A stretch of 64,000 nt of DNA from Bryobacterales bacterium (GCA_020846745.1 JADLDI010000045.1:1-64000); one strand, 5' to 3'. Positions 24,055 to 33,435 are shown, counted from the stretch's first letter. Translations and numbers: made by a program. The notes: generated by a model from the sequence alone, not told the origin.

Positions 24055-25028
24055 TATTCGGGTATCGCCAGCACCTCAGCCGGCGTAGCGGTACCGGTGC
24101 CCTTCTTCATGATCGTGACCGAAGCCACGCGGTTGCCCATGCGCGCCGCTTCAGCCGGATCGTGTGTCACCGCGTACGTCAGCGACGCGCCGGCTGAGAA
24201 ACTGTCGCCCGCGCCGCAAATGTCGACCGGCTTTTCCACCGGACGCGTGGCGACCCAAGCCTTGCCGGCTTCGGAGTAGATTGCTGCGCCTTCGCCGCCA
24301 TGCGTGACGATCAACGGCTTGCTGCCGATCATACGGCGCAGTTGTTCGGGGCTCGAGACACCGGCACGGTGGCACGCTTCGCGGCATTCCCGTTCGTTCG
24401 GCTTCACGATCATTTCGCGGAACAGTTCGGCGCGGAGGCGCGAGTCCACCCAGAAAACTTTCGACGGGTTGGCGGCGGCGAGTTCGGAGACCGCGTCGCG
24501 AACCCGGGCGGTGACGACACCACCGGCGGAGGTTTCGGCCTGATCGGATACGAGGACGATGTCGAACCCGGGCGCCGCGCGGCGAACGGCATCGATCACA
24601 CGGTCTTCCACGCCGGCGGGCAGCGGGCGTGTGTTGATGAAGTCGATACGCGGCAGGTCCTCGTCGCCGGTTTGCGAGTTGAGCAGCTTCGTGTAGGTGA
24701 ACGTGAGCAACTCGTCCGATTGGATGAGGTACTGCGAGTCGATGTTGCGGCGCGCCAGCGCCTGGCGCAGTTCGTAAGCGAAGCCATCGTCGCCCACGAC
24801 GCCGCAAACAGCGACACGGCCGCAGCCGAGGTCCGCCAGATTGTTGGCGACAGTGCCGCCTGCGCCCGCCGTGATCTCAAAGGAGATGACTCCGGTACGC
24901 GGAATGCCGGTTTCGCGCGACGGCTCCGAAGTCGCAGGGTCGTAGGTACACCAACGGTCGAGACAAATATCGCCGACCACCAGCGCGGAGAGCCGCGGAA
25001 ACTCGGCGAGTATCTCAGCGACGGTCAT
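24054..25028 (-). CDS. PfkB-family kinase related to HldE/RfaE domain I
   Basis: 324 residues of ribokinase fold. The N-terminus LSALVVGDICLDRWCTYDPA followed by GAGGTVANNLADLGCGRVAV resembles the heptose-7-phosphate kinase domain of HldE/RfaE. The anion hole and catalytic Asp are in VDICGAGDSFSAGASLTY, and KPNERE marks the substrate-adjacent loop. It lacks the nucleotidyltransferase domain found in bifunctional HldE. Overlaps of 4 nt upstream and 1 nt downstream show tight coupling with the deoxyhypusine-synthase-like and ROK genes. Heptose phosphate is a plausible substrate because a GmhA-like isomerase shares the operon, but other sugar phosphates are possible. Confidence 0.88.
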   Translation of the reverse strand: MTVAEILAEFPRLSALVVGDICLDRWCTYDPATSEPSRETGIPRTGVISFEITAGAGGTVANNLADLGCGRVAVCGVVGDDGFAYELRQALARRNIDSQYLIQSDELLTFTYTKLLNSQTGDEDLPRIDFINTRPLPAGVEDRVIDAVRRAAPGFDIVLVSDQAETSAGGVVTARVRDAVSELAAANPSKVFWVDSRLRAELFREMIVKPNERECREACHRAGVSSPEQLRRMIGSKPLIVTHGGEGAAIYSEAGKAWVATRPVEKPVDICGAGDSFSAGASLTYAVTHDPAEAARMGNRVASVTIMKKGTGTATPAEVLAIPE

Positions 25029-26002
25029 AGGCGGTCCCGCAGAGCGCGCCAGAGCGCGGGGAACGTGGCCCGGTGGTCGCCGCAGAAATAGAAGCTCTCG
25101 CCCCCGTCGGCAACGGTGCGGACGAGGATCGTCTTGTGCGGACGGAAGTAGTAGCCGGGATCGGTCTTCGGCAGTTCCTTGTGAATGTCGCCGTGGATCG
25201 GCACCATGTCGAACACCGCGGTCGAGAAGTTGCGGATGATGCGGCCCTGCTGATGGGCCACATTGCGGGCCATCGCGAGAGCCTTGAGGTACACCTCCGG
25301 CGCCATAATGGCCGACCCGAAACTCAGCACGACGCCGCCTTCCAGGTTCTCGACGGATTTGGCGAAGACGAGGAAGTCGCGGTAAGACGCCGCGCCCACC
25401 GCTCCGCCGTCGCAGTTGGGATGCTCGTGCAGGATGTCGTACCCGATGCCGACGTGGACCGTGACGGGGATGCCCAGGCGGTATCCGGCGGCGTAGACGC
25501 TAAGGTCCTTATGCGGGAAACCGGAAGCGCCGATGCGGCGGCCGACGTTTTCGCCAAGGCCTAAGCCGTTGGCGGCAGCCTCGCGGATGATATCGTTCAA
25601 CTCGCCGGTTTCGGTCCACAACCCGAATTCGCCGGAACGGATGTAGCGGGCGACGCTTTCGGTAGTGGCGCCGATGCGGGCGATCTCCCAATCGTGGATC
25701 GCGCCCGCCCCGTTCATGGCGACGTGCGTCAGGAGCCCGCGCTCCAGCAGGTCGATAATATGGCGATTCACGCCCGCGCGGAGCACATGCGCACCCATGA
25801 TCAGGATGCGCGCGGCGCCGCGCTCGCGTGCGGCCATTAAGCGGTCGACGATGGTGGAGAGTTGCGGATGCGTGAATTCAGGAGCCTGATCTTCGAGCGA
25901 CATCCAGCGCGCGAGTTGCAGGTCGTGCGCGCGTTCGGCCAGCGGCTTTACAATCAGGCGCGAGCGGTCGAACGTTTCATACTTCGAAGTTAAGTTGGAC
26001 AC
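25025..26002 (-). CDS. Deoxyhypusine-synthase-like protein of unknown function
   Basis: 325 residues. A central stretch (ARILIMGAHVLRAGVNRHII, DLLERGLLTHVAMNGAGAIH, DWEIARIG) closely recalls the NAD-binding Rossmann-like core of deoxyhypusine synthases (the THVATNGAG-HD motif). Later motifs (GIPVTVHVGIGYDILHEHPN, VLSFGSAIMAPEVYLKAL) also fit that fold. I do not see the family's lysine-containing active-site motif, and bacteria have no eIF5A, so deoxyhypusine synthesis is unlikely. The gene sits between a HAD phosphatase (3-nt gap) and a sugar kinase (4-nt overlap), so a role on a sugar intermediate, possibly NAD-dependent, is inferred. This is the least understood member of the operon. Confidence 0.7.
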   Translation of the reverse strand: MSNLTSKYETFDRSRLIVKPLAERAHDLQLARWMSLEDQAPEFTHPQLSTIVDRLMAARERGAARILIMGAHVLRAGVNRHIIDLLERGLLTHVAMNGAGAIHDWEIARIGATTESVARYIRSGEFGLWTETGELNDIIREAAANGLGLGENVGRRIGASGFPHKDLSVYAAGYRLGIPVTVHVGIGYDILHEHPNCDGGAVGAASYRDFLVFAKSVENLEGGVVLSFGSAIMAPEVYLKALAMARNVAHQQGRIIRNFSTAVFDMVPIHGDIHKELPKTDPGYYFRPHKTILVRTVADGGESFYFCGDHRATFPALWRALRDRL

Positions 26003-26005
26003 TGT

Positions 26006-26812
26006 CTACTGAGGGAATAGCCGCGCCATCAGTTCGGCGTGGCAGGAAAAGTTGGGAACAATGTAGTCCGCGCCGACGCCGATCAGGCGCTGGCGTTTCC
26101 ATTCATCTACTTGCCGGCACTCGGGCTCGTCGGAAGCGATGCCGACGGTGACGCCACCCACCTGCTTCACGTTTTCGATTTCGACGTAGCCGTCGCCAAA
26201 GCCCAGTAACTGGTCGCCCGTGGCTTCGGAGTTGGAGATGATCCGCTGAATGAGGATGGCTTTCGAGAACGCCTTGTAGTCGTCGAGGGCGCCGAAGATG
26301 CCACCGTCGAAGTAAGGGTTCAGCCCGAGAAGCCGCGCCTCTTCTTTCATGTAGAGTTCGTCGGTCCCGCTGGCGAGGTATAGCTTGAGGCCGCGCTCCT
26401 TGAGCGCGGTAATCAATTCCATGCTGCCGGGGACAAGATACTTCTCCGGCGGGCAATGCCCGTCCTTCAGCTCCTGAACTCTGTCTTTCATCTTCTCCCA
26501 CAGCAGGCGCAGGTAGAGGTGTTTGTATTCCAGCGGATCCTGAGGGGTACCGCCGCGGCGCTTCACCTGGTCGGCCAGTTCCATCATTTGATAGATGGTC
26601 TGCTTGCCGGTGAGCCGCCCTACAAATTCCTTGACGACTTCCGTGAGTTCCTGTTCTGATTCGCCGGTTTTGAGGTCGAGGAGGATCTCGACCATCATCG
26701 GTACCATGGTTTCCACCCAACCAGAACGAATGAGGGAAAGGGTACCGTCAAAGTCAAATAACGCAACGCGGGCGCGCTCGGCAGTGGCCCCCGCGCGTAG
26801 CTGTTCGATCAT
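26006..26812 (-). CDS. HAD-superfamily phosphatase
   Basis: 268 residues. HAD motif I is VALFDFDGTLSLIRSGW, motif II lies in LYLASGTDE, and motif IV in LGFGDGYVEIENVKQVGGVT. A helical cap (about residues 40-130) sits between motifs I and II, as in C1-cap phosphatases. It is larger than GmhB (about 190 residues) and not obviously its orthologue, but it could fill the same dephosphorylation step in a heptose-like pathway. First gene of the five-gene operon; the 98 nt upstream should contain the promoter. Confidence 0.85.
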   Translation of the reverse strand: MIEQLRAGATAERARVALFDFDGTLSLIRSGWVETMVPMMVEILLDLKTGESEQELTEVVKEFVGRLTGKQTIYQMMELADQVKRRGGTPQDPLEYKHLYLRLLWEKMKDRVQELKDGHCPPEKYLVPGSMELITALKERGLKLYLASGTDELYMKEEARLLGLNPYFDGGIFGALDDYKAFSKAILIQRIISNSEATGDQLLGFGDGYVEIENVKQVGGVTVGIASDEPECRQVDEWKRQRLIGVGADYIVPNFSCHAELMARLFPQ

Positions 26813-26910
26813 TATCTCTTCTTATTGTCCTACAGTGAGGGCGGTCCGGTGGGCGTAAGCTCTAAATATCAGGCTCCGCATTGAGCTTGTCGCTATTCTT
26901 TGATCGGCCT

Positions 26911-27588
26911 TTACAGCCAATACTCCCATTTGCCCGTCGCCAGCACGTAACCGCAGAGCGCCGCGTTTGTCACCGCATGGGCCACGATGCAGTCCGCCAG
27001 GCTGCGTGTGCGGATTACCCACCAGTTGTAGATCAGGCCCGCGATCAGGCCGACTTCCCAATAGGGCCCGTGTTCGCTCGCAAACAGCAGGGCCGTGATG
27101 ATGACGGCGGACGGTGTGTAGGCGCCGGTCGGCACCTGCTGGAAATCGTTCTTCACCAGCCAGCGCAGCAGCCAGCCGCGCCAGAACAGTTCTTCGATGA
27201 TCGGCACCAGGATCACGGCGCGGATGATGCGGAACACCAGCACCATCGGCGAGGTCAGCAGCGCAGTGTCAATCGATGTGGCCACCTTGCCGGTGATGGA
27301 GTTCTGGAATATCCAGTGCGATCGGTAGCCCGGGATCAGTGCATCCGGACCGATCCAGATGAGGAACACCGCGACGCCGACACCGATGCTGCCGAGCCAC
27401 GTGGTTGCCCGCAGATCGAGCACGTCGCGCGAGAAAAACCAGACCGCGGCCGCAAGAATCGCCACTCGCAGCGGAAATTCCCACGGTCCCAGTCCCAGTT
27501 TGGGGCCGAGCCACAGCATGCCCATGAAAATGGCCATGGGAGCGACATAAGGCAGCGCGGCACGAACGCCGTCGTTGGGCTGATTCAT
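26911..27588 (-). CDS. CPBP/CAAX-type intramembrane protease, exosortase-associated type
   Basis: 225 residues with six to eight membrane helices. The glutamic-protease signature EELFWRGW (motif 1), the F-x-x-x-H-like FASEHGPYWEVG and the HAVTNAALCGYVLA motif with conserved His and Asn are present. The N-terminal layout (YVAPMAIFMGMLWLGPKLG, then RDVLDLRATTWLGSIGVGVA) recalls the CAAX-protease-related proteins found in PEP-CTERM/exosortase loci, though no exosortase lies in the window. It starts 26 nt upstream of nothing else on its strand; the next downstream gene is 25 nt away from its end region on the opposite coordinate side, namely the TPR lipoprotein, which lies upstream of it in the same orientation. 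Confidence 0.8.
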   Translation of the reverse strand: MNQPNDGVRAALPYVAPMAIFMGMLWLGPKLGLGPWEFPLRVAILAAAVWFFSRDVLDLRATTWLGSIGVGVAVFLIWIGPDALIPGYRSHWIFQNSITGKVATSIDTALLTSPMVLVFRIIRAVILVPIIEELFWRGWLLRWLVKNDFQQVPTGAYTPSAVIITALLFASEHGPYWEVGLIAGLIYNWWVIRTRSLADCIVAHAVTNAALCGYVLATGKWEYWL

Positions 27589-27613
27589 GTGGTGGATCTA
27601 TGCGGTGGCTGAA

Positions 27614-29920
27614 TTAGCCGATGCGCCCGAGCAGTTCCCGCATCTTCTGCGTTTCGTCCGGCCGCGGATTGTTCTTCATCGCGACCTCCAGTTCCTTCTT
27701 GGCCTGCAGCTTGTCGCCCTTCTGGAACAGCGCCAGTGCGAGGTGATAGCGCCAGGTAACGTGATCGGGCCTCTGGCTGACCAGGTCGCGGAAGATCTTG
27801 ATTGCGTCGTCGCTCAGGTTCTTCTTGATGTAAACCAAACCGAGCGTGTCGGCCACGTCGGGATTGTTGGGCATCTGCTGCTTGGCGCGCTGCGCGTACG
27901 TCAGCGCCTGGTCCAGGTCCTGCCCGCTTTCGGCCAGGAAAAACGCCACATTGTTCAGCGCAATCGCGTTGTCGGGCGCCACCTTGATGATCTGCTCGTA
28001 CACCTGGCGGACCTGGTCGTGGCGGCCCGCCGCTTCCAGTGTCAGGGCCGTCTGCAGCCACGGTTGCGGATCGCGCGGCGCCAGTTCTTTGGCCTTGTCG
28101 AGGGCGCGAAGTGAATCGTCGTACTTCTTGGCGCGTCGCTGGGCCTCGCCGAGGCGCACCCACAGGTCGGCGGCTGTCGGCGCTTCCTGCACCAGGCTGT
28201 TGTAGATGCCGCTCGCTTCGTCGAACTTCTGGCCACGCATGGCGATCTCAGCCAAGGCAAGTTTGATGTTCCGGGAAAATGGCGGCTGCTTGGCCAGTTC
28301 CTTTTCGAGCAGTTGCTTTGCCGGTTCCAGGCGATTGGTGCTGGCATACACTTGCGCCAAACCGAACAGGCCGCGGTAATCGGGTGGATTGCCTTCGTAG
28401 AGCGCGCGAAAACGTTTCTCGGCGTCAGCCTGCTTGTTCTCCGCCAGATCAAGAACAGCCAGCAACTGCTGGGAATCTTTGTGCTCGGGCAATTTGCCGG
28501 CAATTATGTTCAGCTCATTGCGTGCCGTCGCGAAATCGCGCAACCCCATCAACGCTTCAATACGGATCATGCGCGGTGGCAGGAAATTAGGGCTGACCTT
28601 CAGCACTTCGTCCGCGAGCGTCTGCGCCCGGGCATATTCGCGTTGCGCCAGGTGGATGCGCGCCATCGAAATCTTCGGCGCGATGTAGTTGGGCCGCTGC
28701 TTCAGCGCTTCCTGAAACTGCCCTTTCGCCTGTTCCAGGTCGCCCTTGGCCATGTACGCCTCGCCGAGGTTGAACCGGTACACCGGGTTCTGGCCCATTT
28801 GCGTCTGCACCGACTGGAATTCCTTGATCGCCGCGTCCAACTCCTCGCGCTTGCCGCCGCGCAGGCGCAGCGCCGCGCGAATCGCTTTCAACTCGCTGTT
28901 GTCTTTGTTTTCGGCCAGAACCTGGTCGGCCATTTGGACGGCTTTGTCATGCTGACCCTGGGCGGAAAGCAATTCGATGATCTTCTTCTGATACTCGATC
29001 TTGTTCTTGGCATCGGTCGCAATGCCGGCTTCAAACTCCTTCCGCGCATTCTCAAGATCGCCGATCGAATACAGGAACTTGCCGGCGCTGTCGTGCCCGG
29101 TGGGGAAGTCTTGCGTATTCGCGGCGCTGGTGCGCAGGATGTTCAACATCGCTTCCGGATTGCGGGTAATCGCGTAATGGGTAGCCAGGCTTTGGACGGC
29201 GGGCCACGATTTCGGATTGTTCGCCAGCTTTTCCTTCAGTACCTGCTCCGCCTCGGCGACCTTCTTCTCCTTCATCCGCACCGAGTAGATGAAGTCGTAA
29301 AACAGGCCATAGTCCTTGTGCTTTTCGATCGATCCGCGCGCCAGTTTCTCCGCTTCGGGCACCTGGTCGTTCTTGCCGAGCGCCTGCACCAGCGCGATTA
29401 AGACTTCCGGATCGTCTGGTTTTAGCTCATCTGCCGTGCGGAACGTTTTGATCGCGTCGGGCCATTCCTGCTTGGAAACGTAGACGTACCCCTTCATCCG
29501 GGTGCCCTGGAAGCTGCGCGGGTTGCGCTTGAGCATGCGCTCGGAGAGTTCTTCGAGGTCGACCAGAAGCTGCCTGCCCTTCTGCTTGTCGTTCAAATAG
29601 AACATCAGGTAAAGGTCGCCCAATTTCGCGTGCGCGTCGTCGTTGTCCGGCTGCAGTTCCACGGCCCGGCGCAGCGCGCGCACCGCGTCCACCGGGCGGC
29701 CTTGCCGCAATTCATTCAAACCAAGACGGTAATAGGCCTCGCCAAATCGCGGATCTTTCTGGATCAGTTTACGGTAGATGATCGAGGCTTCGCGAAACTT
29801 GCCGGCGGTGTAGTACTTATTACCTGTTTCGAGCAGGCGCTTCTTCGACGCCTCTGAGTCGCCGCACGCTGCCAAGGCCAGCAGTACCAGCGCTATCACC
29901 CCAATTCTCCCAAGCTTCAT
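27614..29920 (-). CDS. TPR-repeat lipoprotein (PEP-CTERM PrsT-like)
   Basis: 768 residues from the ATG at 29920. A lipoprotein signal (MKLGRIGVIALVLLALAACG, lipobox LAAC) is followed by about 20 TPR units covering almost the whole protein, for example FGEAYYRLGLNELRQGRPVD and TWRYHLALALFQKGDKLQAK. This is the layout of the TPR lipoproteins in exosortase/EPS loci and of other outer-membrane assembly scaffolds. It lies 25 nt upstream of the CAAX-type protease gene, supporting a common cell-surface or EPS role. A start 45 nt further upstream gives a longer, poorer signal peptide. Confidence 0.82.
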   Translation of the reverse strand: MKLGRIGVIALVLLALAACGDSEASKKRLLETGNKYYTAGKFREASIIYRKLIQKDPRFGEAYYRLGLNELRQGRPVDAVRALRRAVELQPDNDDAHAKLGDLYLMFYLNDKQKGRQLLVDLEELSERMLKRNPRSFQGTRMKGYVYVSKQEWPDAIKTFRTADELKPDDPEVLIALVQALGKNDQVPEAEKLARGSIEKHKDYGLFYDFIYSVRMKEKKVAEAEQVLKEKLANNPKSWPAVQSLATHYAITRNPEAMLNILRTSAANTQDFPTGHDSAGKFLYSIGDLENARKEFEAGIATDAKNKIEYQKKIIELLSAQGQHDKAVQMADQVLAENKDNSELKAIRAALRLRGGKREELDAAIKEFQSVQTQMGQNPVYRFNLGEAYMAKGDLEQAKGQFQEALKQRPNYIAPKISMARIHLAQREYARAQTLADEVLKVSPNFLPPRMIRIEALMGLRDFATARNELNIIAGKLPEHKDSQQLLAVLDLAENKQADAEKRFRALYEGNPPDYRGLFGLAQVYASTNRLEPAKQLLEKELAKQPPFSRNIKLALAEIAMRGQKFDEASGIYNSLVQEAPTAADLWVRLGEAQRRAKKYDDSLRALDKAKELAPRDPQPWLQTALTLEAAGRHDQVRQVYEQIIKVAPDNAIALNNVAFFLAESGQDLDQALTYAQRAKQQMPNNPDVADTLGLVYIKKNLSDDAIKIFRDLVSQRPDHVTWRYHLALALFQKGDKLQAKKELEVAMKNNPRPDETQKMRELLGRIG

Positions 29921-30040
29921 GGCCGAAAACCTCAATGACATGCAATACCTACACCACTTCAACATACTGGCGAGGGGGCCTGCAATGGCCCGATCGCTCC
30001 GGTACAGGTACCGCTGCCAATGGGATGGTAGGACTGGACT

Positions 30041-33000
30041 TCAGTCCACGGGAATCGTGGGCGCGAAAAGTCCCGTGGTCGGGCTGTTCACTCCGCCGAT
30101 GCGAAGCGTAATCGGGAGCGCCTCGCCGCGCAAATGATTGCCGGGCACGCGCAGGTTGATTTGATACAGCCCCACGTAACCCGGCACCAGGCCGCTCCAA
30201 TCGACAATGATTTCCGCACCGTTATAACGGGTATCTCCAAAGAAAACCTGTAGCTCGTCGGTTTCGGCAAGCGGGCTGGTTGGCGCAACCGCGCCGGCCG
30301 CTACCGCCGGTTTCGTGACACCCAGGCCCACCGCGTACAAGACGATCGGACGGTCGCGCTGGGCGGGGTTGTCCTTCGTGATCGGCCGGCCGTCCTGGTG
30401 GAACACGGCGGAGATCTTCGAAACCGGGTCGACCAGGACGGCGGGTGCGTACTTCACCACCTGGATGGTCGAAGAGGCGGAAGCCTGCTTCGCGTTGAGA
30501 GACCGTACCACCAAGGGGTACCGGCCCACCGCGACATCCATCGGGATCTGGAAGTTGATCTGGCCGGCAGAGGTCACCAGCAAGGGCAACGGCCGGTTGT
30601 TCAGCGTGACGCACATGCCGCCCAGCATCGTCGGCCAAGGCGCCGCGGCGGCCACGGCGCTGTCGCCGAAGTTGCGGCCGTACATCGCAATCAACCCGCC
30701 GGGCGCGAACTGAGCCACGCCGCTGCCCACGTTGACGATGCCACCGCTGGTGATGGCTGGGCGGGCTGTGGCCGGTACAGCGTCCAGGGGGACAATGCTC
30801 AGTCCACTGGTCGTAATGGCATAAGCGAGGTTCGCGGCCAGGTCGACGGCCATCGTGCGGCCATCGATATTCGTCCGTGCCGTCGCCACCATCGTCGACA
30901 GAACCCGCTCGAGCATCGCAGCGGAGCGGACCGTATTCCCCGTGTTCGCATCCACGATTTCCACCGCGCCGGCATCCGTCAGCGTCGCCACAGCGTTCGC
31001 AGTGGCAATAGTGGGCTGAACCAGCCTCGCGTATTGTGTCGCGCTCACCTGCGTCACCGCCGCAATCGGCCGCGTGTCGGCCGCCACCGGCGTTAGCGCC
31101 TGATTGAGCAACTGGCCGTTCACCAGGAAATATTGCCCCCGCGGACCGGCGGTCACCGGACCGTAGTAGCCTGTAATGTTGCCGCTCGTAAACGTGCGCG
31201 CTTGGATGAAATCGTCAAGTTGCGCATCGTACAGATATGCGTTTCCGTTGCCCGCCATTAGCAGCGCAACCTCACCGTTCGGGCTCGCGGCCATCGTTCG
31301 TGGAGCGGTGAGCACTTGCTGCCCGCCCGTCAGGGGAAACACGCTCTCGTTAAAGCGCTTCGGAATCGCTTCGTTACCGACCACGCGCCAAACGCTGCCG
31401 TTGTTCATGATCACCAGCGGCCCGCGCTGCGTTGCCGTCACGATTTGCGGGGTCACTAGGGTAACGCTCGCGTTGAATGGGGTCGCCGGAAAACGGACCC
31501 GAGCCACCTCACTCAGCTTTTCGAGATCCACAATCGATATCGTCTCCCCGCCGGAGTTCGCCACGTAGAGCGTTTGATTGTCCGGGGTCATCGCCACCGA
31601 CCGTGGCAGTTGGCCCACCTTGATCGGGTTGAGGAACTTCTGCGCCCTGGTGTCAAACACCTCGATTCGATTCAATCCGGAGTTCGCGATGTACAGCCGG
31701 CCGCGGAACTGGTCGTGTACGAGATCGACCAGCCCTTCGCTGGCCGTTAACCCAACGGGTATGGGGATGATTTCCCCACGCGACTCGCTGTTCCGGTTGT
31801 TTTGGAGAACGCGGATAGCAGGCGGGATGTTGATCGCTTCGTTCGATTGCACGACGTAGGTGTGGACCGGGGAAACCGTGCCGACGCCGCGATTAATGGT
31901 GTTGAAGCTGAATTCAAGCATCGTGCCTTCAGCGTTGTTCACGCTGCGGCTGCGCGGGGCGGTAGCTGCAATCGCGGGGTTCTGCGCGGCTGTGTTCCCG
32001 CCGGGCAACGTTACTCCCGGGGGCAACACCTGCCCTGGCGGCAAGACAATCGGCGGAATAATGATGATGGCGCCGCCGCCCGGAGCGCCCCCGCCTGCGC
32101 CGCCCGCCCCGCCGATTCCCCCACCCGTATTGGTTTGCTGCAGCAGAAACGCTTGCGCCGTCACCCGCCCCCGGCCGTCGTTGCGAACCTGAAAGCGCTG
32201 CGTCTGCTTGTCGGCGAACACGCCGCACTGATCGTTGGCGAGCAGGGTGACGAGCGAGTCGACCGCGGCGATCGGGTTTTGCGATGCCTGGCCGAGCGGA
32301 ATCGTGAGCATCCCCGATTCCGATAGCGCGTACAGGTTGGCGCCGTCCGCGCTCAGCACCATCTTCCCGGCGGCGTTCTCAGGCAGTTGATAGGCCGTGT
32401 AGATCAGCAGGTTATCCGGATCGTTCACCATCAACTGGCTGACATTGGCGCGGGCCGCCGGAGTCTGCACCGGCGCAAAGTTGAACGCGGAATAGAGCCG
32501 CGATCCGTCTGGCGAGAAGACGCTGCCGCCCTGATTCTGCTGAAGATTGAAGTTGATGCCGGCGGCGAACGGGTACGGGGCATTGGCCGAGTTCTGCTGC
32601 GCCAGCACCGTCAGCGTCGCCGTATCGAACAGCGTCAGCCCAGCCATGAACTTGGAAGAGTCCGGCGAGATACTCAGCACGCTCGAAACGCCGGTGACGC
32701 GCCGGCTGCGCAACACGACACCCGATTCCACCTCGTACACGAACACCGCGCGATCGGTAGTGGTCGGGATATTTACACCGACGATCGTCTTGCCATCGCG
32801 CGAGGCCTGTAGGAACGACCGGTTGGTCAAGGCCGGGCGCCCCGAGTTCTGCGGAGGCACCAGCGGGTTCGCGGGCGGGGGCGGCGCGATTGTGACCGGG
32901 GTCAACGATTGCGCGCTTGAGGCTGAGGCCGGGTCGTATATCAACAGGACATTGAGTGTGTTGCCCGTGCCCGTGCCCACCGTCGAAATCAAAACCCGCT

Positions 33001-33388
33001 CATCCGCGCCCACCGCAACACCTTCGGGACGTGCCGGAAGGGTGACCTTATTCGTGACCTGCAGCGTTTGCAAATCGATGATATTCAGCGTACCCGCCGT
33101 GTAACAGGTGACGTATAGGAGCCGCCCCGAGCGCGACATGGCTGCCGCCAACGGCTGCGCCTCTACCGCGACAGGATCCAGAAACCGCCGCTGCGCGACC
33201 GAGTAGACTTCGATCCGGTTTGAGTTCGGATTCACCAGGTAAACCCGGCTCCGCGCCTCGTCGAGAACAATGTCGGATGCGCCGCCAACCACCTGCACGA
33301 CGGTGCCGAATGTCGCGGCCACCGCCGCGGAACATACCGACAACGCAGCGAGCGCGAAACCAGATCTAAGAAATAACCGCGGACCCAT
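30041..33388 (-). CDS. Large secreted YVTN beta-propeller protein with Solibacter-type C-terminal domain
   Basis: 1115 residues with a signal peptide (SGFALAALSVCSAAVAA). Two blocks of propeller blades, the second with clear YVTN units (VGQLPRSVAMTPDNQTLYVA, NSGGETISIVDLEKLSEVAR), flank a Gly/Pro-rich linker of about 60 residues (GGIGGAGGAGGGAPGGG onward). The last 230 residues (GGLIAMYGRNFGDSAVA, TSAGQINFQIPMDVAVGRYP, VLYAVGLGVTKPAVAAG, YVGLYQINLRVPGNHLRGEA) match what I remember of TIGR03437, a domain greatly expanded in Solibacter. It is probably a cell-surface adhesin or matrix protein. It has no enzymatic motif. Confidence 0.85.
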   Translation of the reverse strand: MGPRLFLRSGFALAALSVCSAAVAATFGTVVQVVGGASDIVLDEARSRVYLVNPNSNRIEVYSVAQRRFLDPVAVEAQPLAAAMSRSGRLLYVTCYTAGTLNIIDLQTLQVTNKVTLPARPEGVAVGADERVLISTVGTGTGNTLNVLLIYDPASASSAQSLTPVTIAPPPPANPLVPPQNSGRPALTNRSFLQASRDGKTIVGVNIPTTTDRAVFVYEVESGVVLRSRRVTGVSSVLSISPDSSKFMAGLTLFDTATLTVLAQQNSANAPYPFAAGINFNLQQNQGGSVFSPDGSRLYSAFNFAPVQTPAARANVSQLMVNDPDNLLIYTAYQLPENAAGKMVLSADGANLYALSESGMLTIPLGQASQNPIAAVDSLVTLLANDQCGVFADKQTQRFQVRNDGRGRVTAQAFLLQQTNTGGGIGGAGGAGGGAPGGGAIIIIPPIVLPPGQVLPPGVTLPGGNTAAQNPAIAATAPRSRSVNNAEGTMLEFSFNTINRGVGTVSPVHTYVVQSNEAINIPPAIRVLQNNRNSESRGEIIPIPVGLTASEGLVDLVHDQFRGRLYIANSGLNRIEVFDTRAQKFLNPIKVGQLPRSVAMTPDNQTLYVANSGGETISIVDLEKLSEVARVRFPATPFNASVTLVTPQIVTATQRGPLVIMNNGSVWRVVGNEAIPKRFNESVFPLTGGQQVLTAPRTMAASPNGEVALLMAGNGNAYLYDAQLDDFIQARTFTSGNITGYYGPVTAGPRGQYFLVNGQLLNQALTPVAADTRPIAAVTQVSATQYARLVQPTIATANAVATLTDAGAVEIVDANTGNTVRSAAMLERVLSTMVATARTNIDGRTMAVDLAANLAYAITTSGLSIVPLDAVPATARPAITSGGIVNVGSGVAQFAPGGLIAMYGRNFGDSAVAAAAPWPTMLGGMCVTLNNRPLPLLVTSAGQINFQIPMDVAVGRYPLVVRSLNAKQASASSTIQVVKYAPAVLVDPVSKISAVFHQDGRPITKDNPAQRDRPIVLYAVGLGVTKPAVAAGAVAPTSPLAETDELQVFFGDTRYNGAEIIVDWSGLVPGYVGLYQINLRVPGNHLRGEALPITLRIGGVNSPTTGLFAPTIPVD

Positions 33389-33435
33389 GGGGAATAGTGT
33401 AGAACCCGCCTGGGACGCGAAAAGTCTCGCCTTCC

